6,090 bases of DNA. It comes from Planctomycetota bacterium (GTDB taxonomy: Bacteria > Planctomycetota > Planctomycetia > Pirellulales > S012-138). The stretch covers positions 1-6,090 of the forward strand of contig JALSGI010000077.1 in NCBI GenBank assembly GCA_026982835.1, read 5' to 3'. This document shows positions 1 to 6,090 of this stretch, piece by piece. The notes beneath the pieces are model-generated. The model did not search any database and was not told the DNA's origin. It saw nothing but the letters and a program-made list of their open reading frames with translations. A program made the translations under genes and the position numbers. The number at the start of each line of letters is the position of its first letter. Position 1 is the stretch's first letter.

Positions 1-275
1 CCCACCTGCTGCGTATTGGCATCGACGACCTTGCGCTGGCAGTCGGACCACACCCGGCCCCGCAAGGCAAAGACTTTCTCTAGATCTTCTTTCAGTTGGG
101 TGACTTCCCGACGGAGTTGGGCGATTTGCTGATCGCGCTGGAAAATGGCCCTTTCATACTTGACGTAGGGAGTGCGCCAGGCGTCCCACGTCTTGAGCGT
201 GCGCATGGAAAGGTAGGCCAGCGCCATGGACGTGGGCAGCAGGAAGAACAGAAGGACCTTGCTCAGCGTGCTCAT
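1..275 (-). CDS. Partial membrane-anchored coiled-coil protein, function unknown
   Basis: This is the first 91 codons of a minus-strand gene that runs off the left edge, so its C-terminus and full length are unknown. The ATG is at 275-273. It is preceded by AGGA (283-286 on the plus strand, read in reverse complement) with a 7-nt spacer, which supports this start. The protein opens MSTLSKVLLFFLLPTS. A hydrophobic stretch at about residues 7-23 looks like a membrane anchor or uncleaved signal. From about residue 40 to 72 there is a charged, heptad-like stretch (ERAIFQRDQQIAQLRREV, then QLKEDLEKV) that should form a coiled coil. A near-consensus promoter lies about 130 bp upstream. I do not recognise a family. 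The topology suggests a single-pass membrane protein with a cytoplasmic or periplasmic coiled coil. The frame stays open without stops and its codons favour G or C in the third position, like its neighbours, so it is probably a real gene. Confidence 0.72.
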   Translation of the reverse strand, partial: MSTLSKVLLFFLLPTSMALAYLSMRTLKTWDAWRTPYVKYERAIFQRDQQIAQLRREVTQLKEDLEKVFALRGRVWSDCQRKVVDANTQQV

Positions 276-405
276 GGGGAATTCCTGCGGAATCGTCCAT
301 CTTCGGGGACAGAAATACCCTTCGGTTCGGCTCCTGCTGCCGGGAACAGGGATCCGACGAGCCGACCTCTCAGGTGCCCGCTCTCTCACTGACGGCTATA
401 AGTCG

Positions 406-435
406 ATCATAGGCAGCCGGTTTCGTCGCTGTCAA
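406..435 (-). promoter_or_regulatory. Sigma70-type promoter for the left-edge gene
   Basis: Read on the minus strand, this is a perfect -35 box TTGACA (plus-strand 430-435), an 18-bp spacer and -10 box TATGAT (406-411, 5 of 6 matches to TATAAT). Transcription would start near position 399, giving a leader of about 125 nt before the ATG at 275. It is the best promoter match in the window. The direction fits the partial gene at 1-275. No start site has been measured, so this is a sequence match only. Confidence 0.65.
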
Positions 436-501
436 GTTTTTGCGGTTAAGGTTCTTGCGCCGCCGGGTTGTCGGGGACTGCTGCAACTTCCCCCCGGTGG
501 T

Positions 502-509
502 GCTATACT
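502..509 (+). promoter_or_regulatory. Extended -10 promoter element for trpG
   Basis: TGCTATACT contains the TGn extension (from 501) followed by TATACT at 504-509, a 5 of 6 match to TATAAT. The -35 region at the usual distance (481-486, CTGCAA) is poor, as is common for extended -10 promoters. Transcription would begin near 516 and give a leader of about 44 nt before the ATG at 560. The location is right for the amidotransferase gene. I see no leader peptide rich in Trp codons and no attenuator in the leader. Confidence 0.5.
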
Positions 510-559
510 CGCAGGACCGGGACCGGTTTTGTTTTTCCCTGGCCAGCGTCCGGTGCGGG

Positions 560-1159
<600 letters not shown>

Positions 1160-1169
1160 AGCGGCCGTA

Positions 1170-3107
1170 TCAGTGGGGCGGGTTTTTCTTGCGGGCCACC
1201 GTGGGGGAGGGCTCGGTCTGGGCGGGGGTTTCCTGGGCCGGAGGGCCGATCAGCTCGGCGATCTCCTGGCTGTCCAGCAGCTCATGCTCTACCAGGGCCT
1301 GGGCCAGCCGGTCCAGCTTGTCCCGGTGCTGGTCCAGCAGTTTGCGGGCGCGTTGGTCGGCCTGGTTGAGCAGCCGGGCCACTTCTTCGTCGATGAGCCG
1401 GGCCGTCTGGTCGCTGAACTCCCGCTGCTGGTGAATCTCCTTGCCCAAAAACGGATGCTCCTGGCTGGTTTGGTAGTTGACCGGGCCCAGCCGCGGGCTC
1501 ATGCCCCAGGCGGTGACCATCCGCCGGGCCAGGACGGTGGCTTGCTGCAAGTCGTTTTCGCTGCCGGCGGTGAGCTCGTCGAACACCAGCGCCTCGGCCG
1601 CCCGCCCCCCGAGCATGAAGGTCAGCCGCGCCTCGGCGGCCGTCTGGCTGATCGAGAGCCGATCTTCTTCGGGCAGCAGTTGGGTCACGCCCAGGGCTCG
1701 CCCGCGGGGGATGATCGTCACCTTGTGCACGCGGTCGGCCTCCGGGAGCAGCCAGGCCAGCAAGGCGTGCCCGGCTTCGTGGTAGGCGGTCATCTGCTTT
1801 TCGCGTCGGCCCAGCACCTCGTCCCGCTTGGGCCCCATGAGCACCTTGTCCATGGCGTACTCGAAGTCTTCCATGTGCACCAGGCGTTTTTCCTGCCGCG
1901 TGGCCCAAAGCGCCGCCTCGTTGACGATGTTGCGGATGTCGGCCCCGGTCAAGCCCACGGTGCGGCGAGCCAGGCGGTCGAAGTCCACATCTTCGGCCAG
2001 GGGGACCTCGCGGCTGTGGACGTGGAACAGCTCTTTGCGGGCCTTGAGGCTGGGGCGGTCCACCGTGATGTGGCGGTCGAACCGCCCGGGGCGAAGCAAG
2101 GCGGGGTCGAGGATGTCGGGCCGGTTGGTGGCGGCCAGCACGATCACTTCCTCGTAGGGGGTGAAGCCGTCCATTTCGCTCAGAATCTGGTTGAGCGTCT
2201 GTTCCCGTTCGTCGTGCCCGCCTCCCAGGCCCGCCCCGCGCACCCGCCCCACCGCGTCGATCTCGTCGATGAACAGGATGCAAGGGGCGTTGTCCTTGGC
2301 CGTCTGGAACAGGTCGCGGACGCGGCTGGCGCCCACGCCGACGAACATCTGGATGAACTCCGAGCCGTTGATGGAGAAAAACGGCACGCCCGCCTCACCG
2401 GCCACGGCCCGGGCCAGCAACGTCTTGCCTGTGCCCGGCGGCCCCACCAGCAGCGTCCCCTTGGGGATGCGGGCGCCCATGCTGCGGAACTTTTGCGGGT
2501 TTTTGAGGAACTGGACCACTTCTTCCAGGTCCTGTTTGACGTTTTCCAGTCCGGCCACGTCCTGGAAGGTGACACGTTGTTTTTTGGGGTCGTAGCGTTT
2601 GGCCGGGCTTTTGCCGAAGTTGCTCAAAAACCCGCCGCCCAGCTGGTTCTGCGCCCGCAGAAACAGCATCCCCAGCACCAGCAACACCAGTCCGCCCAGG
2701 AAGATCGCCAGCAGCGTTCCGCCCCAGGAAGACCCTTCCGGGGCCACGGCTTCCACCTTGATCCCGCGGCGGAGCAGTTCCCGTTCCAGCTCGGTGCTGG
2801 CAAGGGCCGTGGGCGGCAGCACCACCTTGAAGCGGCCCTGCACGGTGATGTCCTCTCCCGGCCACCGCATCGGCTGGCGCAACTCCCCGTAAAGCTCCTG
2901 GCCCTCGAAGCGGACCCACTCCACCACCGGCTTGCCCCCGGAGGACTGGGTCACCAGGTGGCGGAAGAAGTCGTAGCTGATTTCGGTTTCCCCCCGGCCC
3001 CAACTGCTCATGTAAAATCCCACCACCACCAGCAACAGCACCAGCAGGAAGATGGTGGCGGGTCGTGGGGAAGAAGGTGCCTGGGGCGAGGAACCGGAAG
3101 GGCTCAT
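1170..3107 (-). CDS. ftsH: FtsH, ATP-dependent membrane zinc metalloprotease
   Basis: This 645-residue protein is a full-length FtsH (E. coli FtsH has 644). Such proteins form membrane hexamers that extract and degrade damaged or short-lived membrane and cytosolic proteins. A Pro/Ser-rich N-terminus precedes TM1 (about residues 17-35). A periplasmic segment (36-130) and TM2 (131-150) follow. The AAA+ domain has Walker A GPPGTGKT (222-229), the pore-loop MFVG (254-257), Walker B ILFIDEID (277-284), and the second region of homology ATNRPDILDPALLRPGRFDR with arginine fingers R339 and R342. The M41 protease domain has HEAGH (His443, Glu444, His447), and Asp519 in GSENDL is the third zinc ligand. 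A Leu/Gln-rich helical region precedes a Pro/Thr-rich tail. All catalytic residues are present, so it should be active. The Shine-Dalgarno is poor (AGAGG with a 13-nt spacer). It lies 161 nt downstream of a STAS gene on the same strand. Planctomycetes often carry several ftsH paralogues; which one this is cannot be told here. Confidence 0.97.
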   Translation of the reverse strand: MSPSGSSPQAPSSPRPATIFLLVLLLVVVGFYMSSWGRGETEISYDFFRHLVTQSSGGKPVVEWVRFEGQELYGELRQPMRWPGEDITVQGRFKVVLPPTALASTELERELLRRGIKVEAVAPEGSSWGGTLLAIFLGGLVLLVLGMLFLRAQNQLGGGFLSNFGKSPAKRYDPKKQRVTFQDVAGLENVKQDLEEVVQFLKNPQKFRSMGARIPKGTLLVGPPGTGKTLLARAVAGEAGVPFFSINGSEFIQMFVGVGASRVRDLFQTAKDNAPCILFIDEIDAVGRVRGAGLGGGHDEREQTLNQILSEMDGFTPYEEVIVLAATNRPDILDPALLRPGRFDRHITVDRPSLKARKELFHVHSREVPLAEDVDFDRLARRTVGLTGADIRNIVNEAALWATRQEKRLVHMEDFEYAMDKVLMGPKRDEVLGRREKQMTAYHEAGHALLAWLLPEADRVHKVTIIPRGRALGVTQLLPEEDRLSISQTAAEARLTFMLGGRAAEALVFDELTAGSENDLQQATVLARRMVTAWGMSPRLGPVNYQTSQEHPFLGKEIHQQREFSDQTARLIDEEVARLLNQADQRARKLLDQHRDKLDRLAQALVEHELLDSQEIAELIGPPAQETPAQTEPSPTVARKKNPPH

Positions 3108-3164
3108 GGAGTTTGTCTTGCCTCTGGGGAACCGCAGTCGCCGAGTGGAAGCAACTCTGTTTTT

Positions 3165-3193
3165 ATTCTACCCCTTCCCGCGGCCCGTGCCGA
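3165..3193 (-). promoter_or_regulatory. Possible ftsH promoter
   Basis: On the minus strand, TCGGCA (plus 3188-3193, 4 of 6 matches to TTGACA) is followed by a 17-bp spacer and TAGAAT (3165-3170, 5 of 6 matches to TATAAT), sitting in the most AT-rich stretch of the gap. Transcription would start near 3158, giving a leader of about 50 nt before the ftsH ATG. A 6-bp inverted repeat (GTGCCG at 3187-3192 with CGGCAC at 3202-3207) overlaps the -35 box and could be structural or an operator; this is unproven. If real, ftsH has its own promoter and does not depend on the STAS transcript. Confidence 0.4.
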
Positions 3194-3242
3194 CGCGGCC
3201 ACGGCACTTTGCCGGAAACTCCACGGCGAGGGGCTGCCCCGG

Positions 3243-3265
3243 GCCGCTGGAGACTCCGCAGCGGC
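3243..3265 (-). terminator. GC hairpin just after the STAS gene
   Basis: GCCGCTG at 3243-3249 pairs perfectly with CAGCGGC at 3259-3265 around a 9-nt loop. Read on the minus strand, it begins 3 nt after the STAS stop codon. A second short stem (GGGG/CCCC) follows directly. There is no T-tract, so this is either a weak or factor-assisted terminator, or an RNA 3'-end stabiliser that separates the STAS gene from ftsH. Confidence 0.4.
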
Positions 3266-3268
3266 GGG

Positions 3269-3667
3269 CTATCCCAGCAGCCAGCGGCGGCGTCCGAAGG
3301 AAGAGATCGCCTCGGCTTCGTCGTCGTAGATGTCAAACACACGATCCAACCGCGTGATCTTGAACACTTCCAGGATATCCGGGTGGATGCAGCAGAGCTT
3401 CAGGTCCACCTTGGCCTCGCGGCACTTTTTGTGCAGGCTGGTCAGGTTGCCCAGCATGGCCGAAGCCATGAACTTCACGTCCTGGAAGTTGATCAGCAGC
3501 TTGTGCCCCTCGGCCCGGTCCAGCGCCTTCTGCAACTCCTGCCCGATCTCTTGGATCTTGAGCTGGTCGAGAATCTGGGCGTCGTTGAAGTAAACGACGA
3601 TCACGTCCCCGTTCTTTTGAATCATCACGTTGGACACAACTGTTGCCTCCCGAAAAACGGTCCGCAT
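3269..3667 (-). CDS. STAS-domain protein, anti-anti-sigma-factor-like
   Basis: This 132-residue protein is a single STAS domain, the fold of SpoIIAA-type anti-sigma-factor antagonists. Such proteins bind a serine kinase/anti-sigma partner when unphosphorylated. The domain runs from about residue 15 (MIQKNGDVIVVYFNDAQILD) to 125. The signature is strand LLINFQDVKFM, then ASAMLGNL, helix, KVDLKLCCIHPDI, and FKITRLDRVFDIYDDEAEA. Ser69 in FMASAMLG aligns with the phosphorylated serine of SpoIIAA (FMDSSGLG). The usual preceding Asp is Ala and the following Ser-Gly is Ala-Met, so phospho-control may differ. The start is uncertain. ATG 3667 has GGGGGAG with a short 4-nt spacer. An internal GTG at codon 11 (3637-3635) has a better GGGAGG with an 8-nt spacer, and the domain itself starts later still. 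No kinase, phosphatase or sigma factor lies in the window. Divergent from gltX, upstream of ftsH. Confidence 0.87.
   Translation of the reverse strand: MRTVFREATVVSNVMIQKNGDVIVVYFNDAQILDQLKIQEIGQELQKALDRAEGHKLLINFQDVKFMASAMLGNLTSLHKKCREAKVDLKLCCIHPDILEVFKITRLDRVFDIYDDEAEAISSFGRRRWLLG
3635..3651 (-). promoter_or_regulatory. Internal GGGAGG site with GTG, alternative STAS start
   Basis: On the minus strand GGGAGG (plus 3646-3651) lies 8 nt before a GTG codon (3637-3635), which is codon 11 of the longer reading. This is the better-spaced ribosome site of the two available, and initiation here would give a 122-residue protein beginning VSNVMIQKNG. The upstream ATG has GGGGGAG with only 4 nt of spacing. 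ATG codon 15 (3625-3623) is a third choice. Confidence 0.4.
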
Positions 3668-3715
3668 GGTGCTCCCCCGTCCCGGCTGCTGGCCGCCAAA
3701 GCAAGGGGACCACAC

Positions 3716-3767
3716 CCACCGGCCCCCGGTGGTCGCACTGCCCGAACAGCCCTTCCGGCCACCGGAA
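3716..3767 (-). promoter_or_regulatory. Two tight hairpins in the STAS 5' leader
   Basis: CCACCGG (3716-3722) pairs with CCGGTGG (3726-3732) over a 3-nt loop. TTCCGG (3753-3758) pairs with CCGGAA (3762-3767) over a 3-nt loop. Both perfect stems fall inside the leader expected from the promoter at 3800-3828, upstream of the start at 3667. They may affect mRNA stability or be protein-binding palindromes. They do not resemble a riboswitch that I know. Confidence 0.3.
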
Positions 3768-3799
3768 CCACTCCGCGCCGGGGAACCAACCACTTTGCC

Positions 3800-3828
3800 A
3801 GTGTAGGGGTCGTGGGACGAAAAGTCAA
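3800..3828 (-). promoter_or_regulatory. Sigma70-type promoter for the STAS gene
   Basis: On the minus strand, TTGACT (plus 3823-3828, 5 of 6 matches to TTGACA), a 17-bp spacer and TACACT (3800-3805, 4 of 6 matches to TATAAT including the conserved first, second and last bases). Transcription would begin near 3793, giving a leader of about 125 nt. The spacing is ideal and the direction fits the STAS gene. Confidence 0.55.
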
Positions 3829-3859
3829 AAGCCCCGCTCTTCTCTCCTCCCAGGGCGGC

Positions 3860-3889
3860 TGGACAGCTCCCCGGGGGGAGGTTTATGGT
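3860..3889 (+). promoter_or_regulatory. Possible gltX promoter
   Basis: TGGACA (3860-3865, 5 of 6 matches to TTGACA), an 18-bp spacer and TATGGT (3884-3889, 4 of 6 matches to TATAAT). Transcription would begin near 3896, leaving about 46 nt before the gltX ATG. The leader is too short for a T-box. It lies 32 bp from the -35 box of the divergent STAS promoter, so the two could share regulator sites. Confidence 0.4.
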
Positions 3890-3941
3890 GACGGAACGCT
3901 GAAGGTGTTTCCTCGCTTCCTGGAAAAAACGCCCACGCCCC

Positions 3942-5552
3942 ATGAGCCAGATCGCTCCCCGGCCCCGGACTCGCTTCGCCCCCAGCCCCACCGGCTACTT
4001 GCACATCGGCGGAGTGCGCACCGCGCTTTTCAACTGGCTGTTTGCCAAGGGCCGCGGCGGGCAGTTCATCCTGCGGATCGACGACACCGACCAGCAACGC
4101 AACGTGCAAGAAGCGTACGAGCCGATCCTGGAAGGGATGCGCTGGCTGGGGTTGGACTGGGACGAAGGGCCCGATGTCGGCGGCCCCTACGCACCCTATC
4201 GCCAGTCCCAACGCACGGAGCTTTACCAGCAGGCGGTGCAGAAGCTGCTGGAGGTGGGGGCGGCCTACTGGGACTACGCCACCCCGGAGGAACTGGCCCA
4301 GGAGCGCGAGGCCGCCCAGCGGGAAAAACGCCCCTGGCGCTACTCCCGGCGGTGGATGGCCACCAGCGAGGAACAGCGCCGCCGCTTCCAGGCCCAGGGA
4401 CGCCAGGCCGTGGTGCGGCTCAAAATGCCCGAGGATGGCACTTGCGTCTTCGAGGACCTGATCCGCGGCCGGGTGGAGGTGCCCTGGGCCGGGGAGCAGG
4501 ACCACGTGATCCAGCGGGCCGACGGCTCGGTTCTTTACCATCTGGCCAGCGTCGTGGACGACTACCAGATGCGGATCACGCACATCATCCGCGCCGAGGA
4601 ACACCTCTCCAACACCACCCGGCAGATTTTCATCGCCCAGGCGTTGGGCTACCCACTGCCCCAGTTCGCCCACTTGCCCTACGTGGCCGAGCCGGGCAGT
4701 CGCAACAAGCTCAGCAAACGCAAGCTGAAAAAGTACCTCAACCAGCCGGATTTTCGCAAAATCTACGAGTCGGGCCTGAGGATCATGGAGGCCCTGGGCC
4801 AAGCGGTGGACCCGGAGACGTTCAACCCGGTGGTGATCCAGTTCTACAAGGACACCGGCTACCTGCCCGAGGCCCTGCTCAACTACCTGGTGCTGTTGGG
4901 CTGGTCGCTGGATGATCGCACGGAGCACTTTACCCGGGAGGAGATGCTACGGCACTTTTCCCTGCAGCGGGTCAACCGCGCCCCGGCCAGCTTCGACCCG
5001 GCCAAACTCCAGGCCTTCCAGCAGCGGTGGATGCAGCAACAGCCGCTGGAAAGGAAGGTGCAGTTGGTGTTCCCTTTTCTTGAGGAAGCGGGCTGGATTC
5101 CCCAAGCGCCGGCTCCCGGCGAGCCTCTTCACCGCCGCATCGAGCAGATTGTCCAATACGCCGGGGATCGCATCACGGTGGCCGGGGACATTTTGCAGTT
5201 CGGCTACCTGTTCCAGGGGGACCAGGAGTTCCCCTACAACGAAAAGGATTTTCAAAAGCGGCTGCTCAAGCCCCCGGAGGCCCGCGAGCTGCTGGCCGCC
5301 TTCGCCGGGGAGCTGGAACAACTGCCCCCGGAACAGTTCCACGCCGCCCGGCTCGAGGAGCGGATGAAGCAATTTGTAGAGGAACGCGGAATCAAGATCG
5401 GCCAGATCATCCACGCGGTGCGGGTGGCGGTAACGGGCCAGGGGGTGGGCTTCGGGCTGTTTGAGACCCTGGAGGTGCTGGGGCGCGACTCCACGCTTGC
5501 CCGCATCCGCCGGGCACTGCGCCGGGTGGAACAACACCAGGCCGCATCCTGA
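3942..5552 (+). CDS. gltX: Glutamyl-tRNA synthetase with an extended KMSKS region
   Basis: This 536-residue class I synthetase joins glutamate to tRNA in the cytosol. The Rossmann domain holds RFAPSPTGYLHIGG (residues 11-24, the HIGH motif) and LRIDDTD (44-50), where most relatives have LRIEDTD. YHLASVVDDYQMRITHIIRAEEHLSNT (199-225) and KLSKR (256-260, the KMSKS motif) follow. Between KLSKR and GYLPEALLNYLVLLGWS (306-322) are 45 residues where typical bacterial enzymes have about 12, an insert of roughly 33 residues (about 261-297). I recall similar inserts in planctomycete GltX but cannot verify it here. The usual zinc-knuckle Cys-x-Cys after AAY is replaced by Asp-Tyr-Ala (YWDYATPEEL, about 109-118), so this enzyme is zinc-free there. 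The anticodon-binding domain spans about 350-530. ATG 3942 fits the family N-terminus; Shine-Dalgarno is weak (GGA 17 nt upstream). Whether it also charges tRNA-Gln is unknown; no gatCAB is in view. Confidence 0.95.
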   Translation: MSQIAPRPRTRFAPSPTGYLHIGGVRTALFNWLFAKGRGGQFILRIDDTDQQRNVQEAYEPILEGMRWLGLDWDEGPDVGGPYAPYRQSQRTELYQQAVQKLLEVGAAYWDYATPEELAQEREAAQREKRPWRYSRRWMATSEEQRRRFQAQGRQAVVRLKMPEDGTCVFEDLIRGRVEVPWAGEQDHVIQRADGSVLYHLASVVDDYQMRITHIIRAEEHLSNTTRQIFIAQALGYPLPQFAHLPYVAEPGSRNKLSKRKLKKYLNQPDFRKIYESGLRIMEALGQAVDPETFNPVVIQFYKDTGYLPEALLNYLVLLGWSLDDRTEHFTREEMLRHFSLQRVNRAPASFDPAKLQAFQQRWMQQQPLERKVQLVFPFLEEAGWIPQAPAPGEPLHRRIEQIVQYAGDRITVAGDILQFGYLFQGDQEFPYNEKDFQKRLLKPPEARELLAAFAGELEQLPPEQFHAARLEERMKQFVEERGIKIGQIIHAVRVAVTGQGVGFGLFETLEVLGRDSTLARIRRALRRVEQHQAAS

Positions 5553-5586
5553 ACGAACCGGCTGACCCACGAGGCCGAAGTGTGAA

Positions 5587-5625
5587 ACCCGGGAGCGGTT
5601 GACAATTGCCCCGGGATGGTGTCAA
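5587..5625. repeat. Overlapping inverted repeats between gltX and yjbQ
   Basis: Two interleaved inverted repeats occupy the gap. CCCGGG occurs at 5588-5593 and 5610-5615, and TTGACA at 5599-5604 faces TGTCAA at 5620-5625 with 15 bp between. The two cannot both fold as full hairpins, because each arm pair overlaps the other. They could be alternative RNA structures after gltX or an operator-like site before yjbQ. No T-tract follows, so a canonical terminator is not supported. Confidence 0.3.
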
Positions 5626-5673
5626 AAGCAGCCAACGGACTCCGCAAGCCTTCCTCCAGGAGCGATCCCGGCG

Positions 5674-6090
5674 ATGTTCTGGCTGCAACGCGAAGTGCAA
5701 CTGCCGGCCATGAGCCGCGGCTTTCACTTGATCACCACGCAAATCCGCCGCGCGGTGCCGGAGCTGGAGCGGATCCAGGTGGGCCTGCTGCACATCTTTT
5801 TGAAGCACACCTCCGCCTCGCTTTCCATCAACGAAAACGCCGACCCGGACGTGCCCCGCGACCTGGAACGCTCGCTCAACGCCCTGGTGTCCGAGGAGTT
5901 CCCCTACCACCACACGATCGAAGGCCCCGACGACATGCCCGCCCACGTCAAGTGCTCGTTGGTAGGTTGCGAGCTGACCGTGCCGGTGCGCGGGGGGCAG
6001 TTGTGCCTGGGCACCTGGCAAGGCATCTATCTGTGCGAGCACCGCAACCGTGCCCAGCCGCGGCACCTGGTGCTCACGCTCTGGGGAACC
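5674..6090 (+). CDS. yjbQ: YjbQ / UPF0047 family protein, 3' end at window edge
   Basis: These 139 codons encode almost all of a YjbQ-family (UPF0047) protein, whose members are usually about 130-140 residues, so the stop codon is probably just beyond the window. Family landmarks are clear: RGFHLITTQI (15-24), LLHIFLKHTSASLSINENADPDV (about 38-60), YHHTIEGPDDMPAHVKCSL (about 78-96), and LGTWQGIYLCEHR (112-124). The conserved histidines His45, His91 and His123 are in the positions expected for the family's active-site cluster. Members form trimers, and E. coli YjbQ has reported thiamine-phosphate synthase side activity; the true role is not settled. ATG 5674 has AGGAG (5658-5662) with an 11-nt spacer, the clearest Shine-Dalgarno among the plus-strand genes here, and the N-terminus MFWLQREVQL matches the family start. 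The gene follows gltX by 121 nt and could be read through from it. No thiamine gene or TPP riboswitch is visible nearby. Confidence 0.93.
   Translation, partial: MFWLQREVQLPAMSRGFHLITTQIRRAVPELERIQVGLLHIFLKHTSASLSINENADPDVPRDLERSLNALVSEEFPYHHTIEGPDDMPAHVKCSLVGCELTVPVRGGQLCLGTWQGIYLCEHRNRAQPRHLVLTLWGT

Noticed and set aside
440..559. Longer N-terminus for TrpG from 440
   Set aside because: It would begin upstream of the likely promoter at 502-509, and the family starts at the MIVLIDNYDSF motif.
510..559. Trp attenuator leader before trpG
   Set aside because: There is no small frame with tandem Trp codons and no alternative hairpins.
3890..3941. T-box leader before gltX
   Set aside because: The leader is too short and lacks the T-box sequence and a terminator.
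3668..3991. Longer N-terminus for the STAS protein, starting at 3991
   Set aside because: The frame is open, but the extension crosses the predicted STAS promoter and overlaps the gltX start, and STAS proteins of this type are short.
3065..4915. A 616-codon plus-strand open frame across the STAS gene and gltX
   Set aside because: It is antisense to STAS and out of frame with gltX, and its product is Arg/Pro/Gly-rich with no motif.
3825..4928. A 367-codon minus-strand open frame opposite gltX
   Set aside because: It is the reverse of a real gltX with no ribosome site and no recognisable domain.
5599..5627. TTGACA as the -35 of a yjbQ promoter
   Set aside because: No acceptable -10 lies 16-18 bp downstream (TCAAAA and neighbours).
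5553..5673. TPP riboswitch before yjbQ, considered because of the thiamine link
   Set aside because: I see none of the conserved TPP core (CUGAGA, ACCUGA) and the gap is short.

Overview
The window is GC-rich, gene-dense bacterial chromosome carrying core functions. Several proteins have a planctomycete look, closest to Pirellulales-type bacteria. The main reasons are a small single-domain STAS protein with the wording seen in planctomycetes (ILD…, LLINF, DLKLC, FDIYDDE), a glutamyl-tRNA synthetase with a long insert after its KLSKR motif, and weak or badly spaced Shine-Dalgarno sites at several genes. The assignment is made by eye, not by a database search. I see no phage, IS, CRISPR, rRNA or tRNA sequence.

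Layout from left to right: (1) 1-275, minus strand: the N-terminal 91 codons of an unrecognised membrane-anchored coiled-coil protein, cut by the window edge. (2) 276-559: a divergent intergenic region with a near-consensus sigma70-type promoter on the minus strand (TTGACA-N18-TATGAT) and an extended -10 (TGCTATACT) on the plus strand. (3) 560-1159, plus: a stand-alone glutamine amidotransferase subunit, TrpG/PabA type. (4) 1170-3107, minus: ftsH, a membrane AAA+ zinc protease, converging on trpG with a 10-bp gap. (5) 3269-3667, minus: a small STAS-domain protein (anti-anti-sigma-like), upstream of ftsH on the same strand. (6) 3668-3941: a second divergent intergenic region with promoters facing both ways and two tight hairpins in the STAS leader. 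(7) 3942-5552, plus: gltX. (8) 5674 to the right edge, plus: a YjbQ/UPF0047 protein, essentially complete at 139 codons but with no stop codon inside the window.

The genes do not form one pathway. They cover amidotransferase supply for anthranilate or aminodeoxychorismate, membrane protein quality control, a likely partner-switching regulator, tRNA charging and a YjbQ enzyme. The only same-strand pairs that could be co-transcribed are STAS-ftsH (161-nt gap containing a hairpin and a plausible ftsH promoter) and gltX-yjbQ (121-nt gap containing inverted repeats). The many other long open frames are shadows produced by the high GC content.

I did not find a convincing undescribed system. The points most worth checking are the modified GltX (insert after KLSKR, no zinc-knuckle cysteines, LRIDDTD in place of LRIEDTD), the ambiguous start and structured leader of the STAS gene, and the unidentified left-edge protein.
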